A stretch of DNA of 43,983 nucleotides from Pleurobrachia bachei (lineage: Eukaryota > Ctenophora > Tentaculata > Cydippida > Pleurobrachiidae), in contig AVPN01000447.1 of assembly GCA_000695325.1 (NCBI GenBank), positions 1 through 43,983 of the forward strand, given 5' to 3'. Of the stretch, positions 10,122 to 18,506 are shown in pieces. The notes below the pieces were generated by a model, which searched no databases, had not been told where the DNA came from, and worked only from the letters and a program-made list of their open reading frames with translations. A program made the translations under genes and the position numbers. Numbering within the stretch: position 1 is the first letter of the stretch; the number at the start of each line of letters is the position of its first letter.

Positions 10122-10705
10122 ATGATGGTATCCCGTATAATGGACTGAGGTGTTAGGAAACTGGGCCATGTACGTGGAATATCTTTGAAGCGGATGGATC
10201 AAGAACTGAAGCGATTGATTGGTTCCGGTTTTCAAAAGAACACAGCGATCCAGTAGGAAAAATAGAAACTGTCAATGATCGTTCTGTAACATGTGACTAG
10301 CCAATGACAGTTTCAACTATTGTTCCTACTGGATCGTATCACGTATAATGGACTGATTTACGTGGAATATATCTTTGAAGCGGACGTGGTCGTGGCCCAA
10401 ACGCCAGAAGAGGAAAGAGACCCTCAGTAGTCCAGAGAGCCCGAGCTGAACAACAACGTATCGAGTAAGACACACGTATCGAGTAAGACACGAGTGAAAC
10501 AAAACGGGAAAATGATATTGTTTACACCGATCATAGGGTATAGGTGTCGAGAAATATATTAAGAAAAAGACATCGAGCTAAAATTTAATGGGGAAGGGCC
10601 AGTAGAAATAGAAATATTCGTAAAAAAAGGAAGGTATCTCGTATAATAATGGACTGAGCGATTAGAAAACTGGGACATGAACGTGGAATATCTTTGAAGC
10701 GGATG
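10122..10705. repeat. Three dispersed direct repeats of about 65-80 bp
   Basis: Copies at about 10126-10197, 10335-10387 and 10627-10703 share GTATAATGGACTGA followed by ACGTGGAATATCTTTGAAGC and GGA. The middle copy lacks the GTTAGGAAACTGGG section. Spacing is irregular (about 200 and 300 bp), so this is a scattered repeat rather than a satellite. Confidence 0.75.
10247..10335. repeat. Fold-back inverted repeat
   Basis: Left arm GATCCAGTAGGAAAAATAG then AAACTGTCA (10247-10274); right arm TGACAGTTT then CTATTGTTCCTACTGGATC (ending 10335). Arms of about 28-31 bp pair with few mismatches around a loop of about 30 bases. It lies between two copies of the direct repeat and may be a small MITE. 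Confidence 0.75.
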
Positions 10706-11070
10706 TTACCATAATTAATGTCGGCTAGTAACCGGAGGCACTACACCACTAAAGTCCTAGGAAAGGACAACTTCCTAACTCGGCATTACCTCTCATTTCT
10801 ATGTGACCCTGAAGTTCACTTCATTTTGAGGGAAATGATTGGTGTGGACAGCCGGTTGTTGTGGCTTTAAAAAAAATATATTTATTTTTTTTTTGGGAAC
10901 ATGGGAACATGGGAAGTTTCCAGGCCGACGAAGAGCTAAACCAGAGTGAGAAAATTGAGACGCTTCCAGGTAAAGAGGATATTATATACTCTGGCACCAA
11001 GCCTAGGTTTGTTTAATATATTGAATTCTTGCACAAAGTTAAGTGTCTGTATTCATAAGTTCCCTTTATA

Positions 11071-11579
11071 AAGGGGGCCTGCCGCAAGAATCTCATGCCT
11101 CATTGGCGATTTTCAGGGTAGCTGAGATTTTTGAGATTTTCGATTTTCGGCTAAAAAACGTGAGATTTTTGAGATTTTTGAGGCGAATTTGCGATTTTCC
11201 GAAAAAAAATCGGAAATTTTTCTTAAAAATCTCATAGAAAGGAAAAATGTTCATTCGAAAATTTGGGATAGAAACAATCCTTGTGTTTTTTTACCAAAAA
11301 TCGAAATTCTGGATAGAAACTTTCCTTGTGTTCTAATACAGCAGTTAATAAGAAACTAAAATACGAAATTGACCATTTTAAGTTACTGAATTAATAGTAT
11401 TGTCTGGTTTTAAGCTAAAAAATATGACGAACGACTGAGTATTGGCATCGAAAAGTGTGCCAATTTAACACAAAAAGCTCAAAAATCTCAAACGTAATAG
11501 CCAAATTTTCCCGAAAATCTCAAAAATCTCATCGGCCAAAAACAGGTTAGCTGAGATTTTTGCGGCAGGCCCCCCCCCC
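11071..11579. mobile_element. Non-autonomous element with GGGGGCCTGCCGCAA terminal inverted repeats
   Basis: The left end reads GGGGGCCTGCCGCAAGAATC and the right end ATTTTTGCGGCAGGCCCCC. The inverted repeat, including the adjoining TGAGATT, is about 22 bp with one mismatch. The 500-bp interior is AT-rich and built from variants of TGAGATTTTTGAGATTTT near the left and AAAAATCTCAAAAATCTCA near the right, so the whole element could fold back. No transposase frame and no clear target duplication are seen. Superfamily unassigned. Confidence 0.7.
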
Positions 11580-11750
11580 TAGTTTTCAATATTCAGGATA
11601 TATCCATTAATTTCAGGCTCACTTCATGATACAACCAAAGAGAATTCAAGAATAATGAATAAAAACTTGAAAAGGTAAATGTTAAAAAACAATTTACAAT
11701 TCAATTTTTCAAGATAACATACAACTCGTATCATCTCACTTTTCTATTTT

Positions 11751-12761
11751 CTATTTGATTAAAGATATTTGCTTCGGAGCCACCTTAGGTTTAGATGTGG
11801 GAGTTTCTTTAAACACAGTTTTAGGCTTGAACAACCAATGGAACTGAATGGTAATCCCATGTGCCAGGATGTACCTATCCAACATCTGACAATGAACTGG
11901 GGAGGCCATGTGCTCCAAAGCTGATTTGTAGCTGGTCCAGAGGAATGACACATCACAAAACTTGCAGGTCACATGACTATTCCTGTTGAACTTCGTCAGA
12001 CATGACTTGTGAATGGGACAGTACTCGCAGTTGGGTGTCTTGCAGCAGCAGGAGCTTTGGATCTGATGGGGATGGTAGAGGTTCCCCGATCTGAGTCCCT
12101 TCAAAAATTTATCTGGCAGAGTGCCATGGTTTTTGTAGTGCTCCGCAACCAGTTTCTTGTGTTTCGGGGACTGCCCGTGTGCGACGAAGAAGTTGAAGAC
12201 ATCTGCGATGAATGGGATTTCAGTCTGGCAGAGGAGACACAGGAGTTTCTTATCGGGACAAGTACTACCCTTATTATCGCACTTTTCGACCATCCAATCG
12301 AACAACATGGCACCCGTCTTGGTTGCGTGAGTATCTTGATAGTGCCGCTGCCATCCCTGGATATCCGAGAAATGCCTCCTGCACAAACTGCAACAAATGA
12401 TCCCATCAGCATACTTGCTCGTGCTGAGAGGGGTATTGTTAGCAGCACTCACGGGGTGCTCCAAGAGATCGTGGTTTGCTTTGTCCACCAGGGACTTACA
12501 ATCCAGCTCGCACTCCTGGCACTCCAGCCGCTTATCATGGGACTCAGCCTGATGGGTATCAAAATCAGACCAACTCTGGAACTGGATCTTACACTTTTCA
12601 CACCGCATCCTCCGTTTACAGATGAAGTTGTCGGCGATGTTTTGTTCCGGGTCGATCTGGAATTCGTCCTCAGCGTCACCCAGTTGATCAAGCCGGGTGT
12701 AGAGCCGCCAGATGAGTTGTTTTAGCTCGTTCCGGGCGTTAATCAGGTCAGGTGTTGCCAT
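11751..12761 (-). CDS. Multi-C2H2 zinc-finger protein
   Basis: A 336-residue single frame starting MATPDLINARNELKQLIWRL at 12761; the ATG follows TTTCTTCTATAG by 13 bases. The N-terminus is helical. Fingers in order: CEKC-x12-H-x4-H (about 54-75), CQEC-x12-H-x4-H (about 80), CSLC-x12-H-x4-H (about 123), CLLC-x16-H-x5-H (about 173), a Cys-rich stretch (SSCCCKTPNCEYCPIHKSC, about 237-255), then CKFC-x14-H-x5-H (about 268). The two long-loop fingers near the end have the same odd spacing as finger 2 of the paired-finger genes in this window. Unlike its neighbours it has no RS or Pro-rich region. Nucleic-acid binding is likely from the family; no ortholog is recognised. Confidence 0.88.
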   Translation of the reverse strand: MATPDLINARNELKQLIWRLYTRLDQLGDAEDEFQIDPEQNIADNFICKRRMRCEKCKIQFQSWSDFDTHQAESHDKRLECQECELDCKSLVDKANHDLLEHPVSAANNTPLSTSKYADGIICCSLCRRHFSDIQGWQRHYQDTHATKTGAMLFDWMVEKCDNKGSTCPDKKLLCLLCQTEIPFIADVFNFFVAHGQSPKHKKLVAEHYKNHGTLPDKFLKGLRSGNLYHPHQIQSSCCCKTPNCEYCPIHKSCLTKFNRNSHVTCKFCDVSFLWTSYKSALEHMASPVHCQMLDRYILAHGITIQFHWLFKPKTVFKETPTSKPKVAPKQISLIK

Positions 12762-12974
12762 GTTAGGGTGCTAGCTATAGAAGAAAGGATGAGAGTTAAA
12801 ATAGAGGATTTAAAGAGCTGGACCAGATTTTAGGAGAGTTAAAAGATCTGGGATTTGAAGGGATGGGGTAATGCATTTGGGAGTCAAAGAACTCGAATAA
12901 AAGGAAGACACGTGTTTTTGGGAAAGAAAAATATGATACAAAAACAGATGAAACACAAAACGATACCAAACATT

Positions 12975-13469
12975 TCAACTTCCTAACAGTTTACACAGTA
13001 TTCTACCCTGAATAAGCCCCAATGGGACAGGTCCAAATTTCCTTGAATCGGCTGAATCCTTAGTGTTATCCCCCTCTATCCAACAGTACCCAGTGGGAAC
13101 ACTGTACTTACCCTCATAAGAATGCTTAGCTAGAAACTCCCCAGGATTCTCCATATCATGCTCAACAAACTGTCCCGCCAGTGCCTTGACACGCTTCACA
13201 ATATACCCATCCGCCTCTTCAGGATCATATACAAGAACTATCTCACCTGGTTGAATCTTGGTTACCGGGGTAACCAAGTCAACGAGTAGCAGGGATACTG
13301 AGGAATTAGCGTTATAGGTGGGTGCCATGCTACGTCCAGTTACTGAGGCAGTGGTGAGGACACGGTGTGTGAAGAGATGGACTCCAAGACTGGTCCCAAC
13401 GAATGCTTTGATTAGCGACAGATTTGACGGTCGGCGCTTGTTTAGCCAGTCAAGGATTCTCTTGCTCAT
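12975..13469 (-). CDS. IMMP2L: Mitochondrial inner membrane protease subunit 2-like (S26 signal peptidase)
   Basis: Full-length 164-residue frame, close to the usual size of this family. The enzyme removes sorting peptides from proteins delivered to the intermembrane space and acts on the outer face of the inner mitochondrial membrane with subunit 1. Seen here: a basic start (SKRILDWLNKRR), one hydrophobic segment at about 18-39, the catalytic serine box GRSMAPTYN (Ser47), QPGEIVLVYDPEE, the catalytic lysine box YIVKRVKALAGQ (Lys92), and the GDN...DSADSRKFGPVPLGLIQGR box near the C-terminus. These match the Ser/Lys dyad of S26 peptidases, and the GPVPLGLIQGR ending favours subunit 2 over subunit 1. 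The ATG follows CCATTCTAG by eight bases. It is the only housekeeping enzyme in the cluster, between two zinc-finger genes on the same strand. Confidence 0.93.
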   Translation of the reverse strand: MSKRILDWLNKRRPSNLSLIKAFVGTSLGVHLFTHRVLTTASVTGRSMAPTYNANSSVSLLLVDLVTPVTKIQPGEIVLVYDPEEADGYIVKRVKALAGQFVEHDMENPGEFLAKHSYEGKYSVPTGYCWIEGDNTKDSADSRKFGPVPLGLIQGRILCKLLGS

Positions 13470-13892
13470 GGTGGTAGCTAGAATGGAACAGGGGCCTGTT
13501 AGTAAAACGGAAGAAGATCTATATTAAACGGGGGATTTAATCAAGGATTGGTGTTTGATTATAAAAGTGATTTGAACGGGAATCAGTTTGAAAGATCGGG
13601 CAGAATAGGTAAGATGGACAATGGACATTATAGGCTAAAAGGTATTGGATCGTCCAAGGAAGTATTAGAAGGAGTTAGCAGATGTAACACGCAGGAAAAA
13701 GACAGATATTTACTCAGATTGAATCACATAATATAGCATTACTTTTTACACAATAAAAAAGATAAAGACACATAATGTAGATAACCAGATATTATTGTAA
13801 TCAGTTCAATAATGTAATAGCCCGATCAGATCTCTCAATGTCAAGTCAATGTTTCTAAGTCAGAAAATCCATGGTATCTCAAGACGCTAGTT
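13470..13892. other. Spacer upstream of IMMP2L-like gene
   Basis: AT-rich. It contains the minus-strand acceptor TGTTCCATTCTAG just before the IMMP2L-like start. Weak plus-strand frames look like chance. No gene is seen. Confidence 0.5.
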
Positions 13893-15190
13893 TCATTTTC
13901 GAATTACTCTCTGCTCATAAAAGTGTCGGGGGAACTGTTCGCGAATCAGAGATGGCCGGTACTTCTTACGAAACTGAACTGAAAAGTCCTCCCAAAGACA
14001 CCAATGGTAGAGGGGCGTTTTACCAAATATCTCCCCATACTTTTTCTTACAGGCAGTGTGGTCTTTAGATGTCAGATGAACGTTCAACTGAGTGTTACCA
14101 CCCTGAATCGCCATCTTTTCCCAGCACACCACACAGAAGATTTCAGTGGATTTGGTGGGTAGCTTAGTGGGTGGTTTAGGATTACTTTTCCACCAAAGCC
14201 CCGAGACGAAACAGTGGATTTCTGTTTTATAGTGGAGATCCCGAAGGAGAGGGGTCGGGAACTCCAAACGGCAATCCTTGCAATAGAGATCCTGTTTGAT
14301 GTTTTTCTGGAGTGCTGCTGGAACTGGCCTACTGGAAAGTAACTCACTCGAACTGGAGGCATCCGATTTAGACAATAACATCTTGGCTTTTCCAAGGATC
14401 TTCTCGGCATCACTCTGTAAATCGATAATGTTCTCTTTTTCTGGCTGAGCTGCGTCTCCTAAAATACCTTGGAGAAGCCCTGAGAGACCCGTCTTCTTGG
14501 ATCCATCCTTGGTGGAGTTTAGGGAGATGTTGAGCGACATGTTCTTTGCAAAGTTGCTCTTTGTACTCGTCCCCTTCTGCTTTGCTTTTGATATCGGGTT
14601 AGCTCGTGTCTTTGCTGTTTTGCTGCTTAGGGCTGTTTTGGAAGAAGTTGAAGACTTGGGTGGTGGTATTGGCTTCCGTTTGCTGATGCCACCCGATGCC
14701 ACTCTACTAGTCGCTGTAAAAGCCCTTTTAGGAGGTGCAGGAGGTGGTTTCTCTGGTTGTTTGGTCACCTTTGTAGGCACTGTAGCTTTGATGGGAGCTC
14801 GAGAGAGCATGGAGGGAGGCCCCAAAGGTCGCTTCCCAACATTAGAGTTTGATCTTGCTAGTGGCTTCTGCTTGGTGAAGGGAGGAGGAAGGGTAGGTTT
14901 ACTTGAGGAAGGGGCTTCTGTGGAGGTTCTGGGAGAGGCCCGGAAACTGTACCGATCAGATCCAGATCTCTGGAGGGGCTGCGAGGTGCTTGTCCTGGCG
15001 AAAGATCGTGTTCTAGATATCCCGGCTGAACATTTGGTTGTTGGCTCGGTAGTTTTCTTCGGAAGTTCAGTTGATCTGGTTGAAGCCCTTCTCACAGGGA
15101 GGACTCTAGTAGGTGGTGGTACCGCTGCAGCTGCGGGCTTGTCAGTTGTTGATTTGCGGAGACGTTTGGCGGGGGTTCTATGGGAAACTG
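13893..15190 (-). CDS. Basic Ser/Pro-rich paired zinc-finger protein
   Basis: About 432 residues. No in-frame ATG is seen at the 5' end; the frame can begin at a GTG (15197), but TGGTTTCAG there looks like a 3' splice site, so the start codon is probably in an upstream exon. Residues 1-210 are basic and Ser/Thr/Pro-rich with GISRTRSFARTS and KPLARSNSNVGKRPLGPPSM. The C-terminal module has finger 1 CKDC-x12-H-x5-H (about 302), GLWWKSN, finger 2 FCVVC-x15-H-x5-H (about 353), and YHWCLWEDFSVQF. The same WW, second finger and W..WED order occurs in the adjacent 16386-15355 gene, so the two are tandem paralogues. Nucleic-acid binding is inferred. Confidence 0.8.
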
Positions 15191-15354
15191 AAACCACCCC
15201 ATGTCTCCAATGTCAGTCTTGTATAACTTGCGAATCATCACACGTGCTAAAAGGGGCGGGAGAAGTTTTAGTTTTAAATTTTTTAAATTCAAGTGAAAAC
15301 AAATTTTCAGTAATGAGGTAAACGTGTAAAATACAAAATATAGATTTCTAAAAT

Positions 15355-16386
15355 TCAATTCCCTTTTTTCGGCAACACACATTTCTCAACCACAGATATC
15401 CAATCAAATCCACCATGACCGCTAGCGGGAAGGGTATCGGACAAGAATTTAACATCCTCCCAATGTGTCCACTCATATCTCGGCAGCGTATCGTACACCT
15501 CATGCCAGCAATTCTTGTTGAACTGGTGGTAGGAACACCGGAGATGCTTACTCAGCTCCTCCTCATACATAAAGGAGCGTTTCTCTGAACACATAACACA
15601 CCAAACTTCAACCTTCTGTCCCTTGGGGTGCCGGTTATCAAACAACTTCTTCCTTTTGTAGTTCTTGCCCCACCAGTGTCCGCTGATGACCCTGTGAAGA
15701 TAGCTCTGGGCGTGTGATCCTAGTGTGACCGCCAAGTTGAATTCTAATCTGCAACACCGACAGTATAACACAGGGTTTTCCATAACTTTGTAGGAAATCA
15801 AGGGTAGGACTCTGGAATGGTGGTCAGTTCTCAGCAGGAATTTGATCTTGTAATCTAAGAGAACCATTTTGGACCGTTTTGTGGCTGGTTCCACTTCTCC
15901 CTCATCACGATACAAAATTCCCCTCTTCTCAAATATATCCCTGACGTATGTCTCCAGAGGGGTTCTCACAACACGGGGTGGTGGGGGAGGGAGCATCTCA
16001 GTCGGGGAGGGTACCATGATATCACCAGTAGATCCTGAAGATGCCAGCACTCCAATATTCTTTGCAAGTGTGTTTGTCAGTTGACTCTCGATAATAGAGG
16101 ACACAACATCACCTTTGTTCTGGCTGGTCAGTTCTGTTATCATACTCTTCACCTCCGGGGAGTTTAGGGTGTCTGCGAGGACAGATTTTAGTAGTTGAGA
16201 TATCCCCGCTCCCCCAACTCCCCCTGCCCCAGAACTATACTTGTTAACCAAATGGGAGATACTATCCCTGCTCTCCCTGGACCGGTATCGATCATCATCG
16301 CTACTGCTACTACTGCTCCTGGACCGGCGACGCCGACGAGAGGAATCTGAGTCGGTAGTCCGGTGTCTTTTGCTATCTCTAGACAT
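15355..16386 (-). CDS. RS-rich paired zinc-finger protein
   Basis: A 343-residue frame starting MSRDSKRHRTTDSDSSRRRR at 16386; the ATG is one base after TGTATTTTCAG. A short RS/acidic domain (about 1-40) is followed by a helical region (SISHLVNKY, ISQLLKSVLADTLNS), a Pro run before VVRTPLETYVRDIFEKRGIL, then finger 1 CRCC-x12-H-x5-H (about 209), GHWWGKNYKRKK, finger 2 VWCVMC-x14-H-x5-H (about 261) and YEWTHWEDVKFL. It shares the WW and W..WED landmarks with the next gene downstream, which starts only about 160 bases away. RS plus U1-type fingers is typical of splicing-associated proteins; that is inference and no ortholog is recognised. Confidence 0.88.
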   Translation of the reverse strand: MSRDSKRHRTTDSDSSRRRRRSRSSSSSSDDDRYRSRESRDSISHLVNKYSSGAGGVGGAGISQLLKSVLADTLNSPEVKSMITELTSQNKGDVVSSIIESQLTNTLAKNIGVLASSGSTGDIMVPSPTEMLPPPPPRVVRTPLETYVRDIFEKRGILYRDEGEVEPATKRSKMVLLDYKIKFLLRTDHHSRVLPLISYKVMENPVLYCRCCRLEFNLAVTLGSHAQSYLHRVISGHWWGKNYKRKKLFDNRHPKGQKVEVWCVMCSEKRSFMYEEELSKHLRCSYHQFNKNCWHEVYDTLPRYEWTHWEDVKFLSDTLPASGHGGFDWISVVEKCVLPKKGN

Positions 16387-16598
16387 ACTGAAAATACACG
16401 AGTTGTTAGTGCGGAACTAGCAAGTTGTGGACTTAGTAAAAAGGGGGACACAACACGAAGAAAACACAGGTACTAAACAACGTCCAAACTTTTAAAACAA
16501 ACTTCAAAATATATCGTTTGCAATGAAAGAAGTAAATACCCAAATAGCCCAAAACTCTCCTGCCAATAATGAATATATATCAGGTATAATAATATAGG

Positions 16599-18182
16599 CT
16601 ATCTGTTCATTCTCAAAGATTTTAACAAACTTTCAGGTGTCGGTTTCTCGACAACAACAGAATCCTCTTTCTCACCCGGGGCTAGGATTCGCTTTCGGCC
16701 AGTTTTAGTTTTCATCGGTGAACTAGTTGTTGATTTTGAGGAAGATCCACTAGGTGTGACTTCAAGTGGTTCATCTAAAGGTCTCAACTGTATCACGCCA
16801 TCCTTCTTTACCTGCATAAGATTCACTCTGGCCGGTGGTGGCCTACTGGCAGGCGGAGGCGTTCCACCATTTTCGACTGGGCGTGGTCCGAGACGAGATT
16901 TGATGCCGAGTGGTGGGGCCAATGGACCTGGTGAAGTGTCCGATTTGTCATCTTTAGGAGCCGCTCCGAGCCGGCTGCGGACTGACGGAGGTACATATGC
17001 CTTTTGATCTGGGACAGTTCTGTTTGTGACTGGTGGAGGTTCAGGCTGGGAGGATGTCGGAGCTGTTGCATAAGTTCCGTGGGTTGGTGGATGTCCAAAC
17101 GGTGGTGGATGTTGTGGTGGTACAAGGTTATGACCGGGTATCGAAGGGAAGACATGGGGTGGTTCAGGCCTGGCGGGATGCTCAACAGGATGAGGTGGAG
17201 GTGGGTATGGCGTATGTGGAGGTGGATACCCATTTATCGGAGGTGGATAACCGTTCATAGGCGGAGGATACATCGCTATTGGAGGAGGGTGAACCATAGG
17301 AGGAGGGTGAGGTGGGTAGGCTGGAGGCTGGGGAACGTGAGGAGGGTGGGGAACGTGAAGGTGAGAAGGTGGATAGGCTGGAGGGATGGGGTGGGAGTAG
17401 GGAGGTGGGGCAGGGAAACCAGCAGGAAACCCTGAAGGTGGAGGTGGAAAGGAGGGAGGGAAGGGTAGGTTGGAGGGAGGCAATGGGAAATTATCAGGGA
17501 AGTTAGTTGATGAGGTTGGTGTTTGCTGAATGTCTGAAAACTTTGGAATCACTTCACGATGTTTACTGGACGGTTCACGGACACTTCCACGATACACCTT
17601 AGGAGCAACATCAACATCAAGCAAGTTTTTGATCTCCTTTGGAGTTTTGTTCGATAAAATATTGGTGACCAAACTTGAAATGGAAACTTTAAACTTTGAT
17701 TCAATGCCTCGTTTCACCAATTCCAGTTGCCGTTTTTGAGCATCAGTTAGAGACTGCATCGGGTCTCCATCCAAGTCCTCTTCTTCTTCCCCTGGACTGT
17801 AGAGAGAGGATGTTCTGGTTCTTTTACGGGGCTCAGGAGACCGACTGTAGCTCCTCCGCCTATAAGTCCTGTCCCTGCTGTTCGATCTACTGTACCGACT
17901 CCGGGTCCGCCTGTCACGGGATCCAGATCTAGAACTGGATCTCCCCCGAGAACGGGATCTCCCACGAGAAAGGGATCTCCCACGGGATCTTGATCTACTG
18001 CGGGATCGTGATCTACTGTACCGGGAATGGTACCTAGACTCCCCTGCAACAATGTCATTGTTCACAGTTCGTTTTGTTCCGAGTCTACTTTCCAGAAGTT
18101 TCCTCAGGTCCTTGGGAGCGGGGGAAGACTCCCGCTCACGACTGTAGAGACCTCGGACATTGTAATTTGGAAGACCAGACAT
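16599..18182 (-). CDS. RS-domain/Pro-rich protein with LTxxQ helix and three SRLG motifs
   Basis: About 527 residues from ATG 18182 (MSGLPNYNVRGLYSRERESS), ten bases after CCTTTTTACAG. Order: an N-terminal box with LRKLLESRLGTKR, a dense RS domain (about 50-130), an acidic patch, the helix SLTDAQKRQLELVKRGIESK, then VTNILSNKTPKEIKNLLD, a long Pro/Tyr/His-rich region with repeated NGYPPPI and YPPP (about 225-380), and a C-terminal part with SVRSRLGAAP, GIKSRLGPRP and PTPESLLKSLRMNR. The SRLG motif occurs three times. The LTxxQ helix resembles the repeated helices of the other RS genes in the cluster. A 5' portion was duplicated to 20393-19806. Likely nuclear, splicing-related by composition only. 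Confidence 0.87.
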   Translation of the reverse strand: MSGLPNYNVRGLYSRERESSPAPKDLRKLLESRLGTKRTVNNDIVAGESRYHSRYSRSRSRSRSRSRGRSLSRGRSRSRGRSSSRSGSRDRRTRSRYSRSNSRDRTYRRRSYSRSPEPRKRTRTSSLYSPGEEEEDLDGDPMQSLTDAQKRQLELVKRGIESKFKVSISSLVTNILSNKTPKEIKNLLDVDVAPKVYRGSVREPSSKHREVIPKFSDIQQTPTSSTNFPDNFPLPPSNLPFPPSFPPPPSGFPAGFPAPPPYSHPIPPAYPPSHLHVPHPPHVPQPPAYPPHPPPMVHPPPIAMYPPPMNGYPPPINGYPPPHTPYPPPPHPVEHPARPEPPHVFPSIPGHNLVPPQHPPPFGHPPTHGTYATAPTSSQPEPPPVTNRTVPDQKAYVPPSVRSRLGAAPKDDKSDTSPGPLAPPLGIKSRLGPRPVENGGTPPPASRPPPARVNLMQVKKDGVIQLRPLDEPLEVTPSGSSSKSTTSSPMKTKTGRKRILAPGEKEDSVVVEKPTPESLLKSLRMNR

Positions 18183-18506
18183 TGGCAAAACCCTGTAAAA
18201 AGGTAAATTTAGGATTTTTGGGATTTATCAATACAAAGGAGAAAGAGAGTACAAAAACACAGATTTAAATAAAAATAATTCCAATTTATATTATTGATTA
18301 GTTTAAATTAGTGTATTGATTTGTATTTTGCTCCAAAAAGCCTTGCTTAAGCGTTATTTATTAAAATCGTATCACAGATAACAGTACGAAAATAAATATA
18401 AAAATAACTCTTATCTAAAAATGAAATAATAATCATTCTTGCAAATTAACAAGGTTCATTCAGATACCCCAATAACAAATATATAATATGATGTTCATTA
18501 GATACT

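Larger units (their letters stand above)
9908..11070. other. Gene-poor stretch with dispersed repeats
   Basis: The largest gap between genes. No convincing frame is seen on either strand. It holds three copies of a 65-80 bp direct repeat and a fold-back hairpin (listed separately), plus an A/T run at about 10871-10892. The part nearest 9908 may contain a 5' exon of the 9853-8234 gene. Confidence 0.5.

Noticed and set aside
10861-10900. Poly(A)/poly(T) run as a retroposon tail
   Set aside because: No coding remnant or target duplication next to it; a simple AT run is enough.
12009-12725. 238-codon plus-strand frame
   Set aside because: Opposite strand of the multi-finger gene (12761-11751), whose Cys/His pattern is clearly the real coding sense.
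14497-15321. 274-codon plus-strand frame
   Set aside because: Antisense of the basic paired-finger gene; hydrophobic low-complexity sequence with no domain, produced by Ser/Lys/Pro codons on the other strand.
17004-17435. Trp/Arg-rich plus-strand frame
   Set aside because: Antisense of the proline/histidine-rich part of the 18182-16599 gene.
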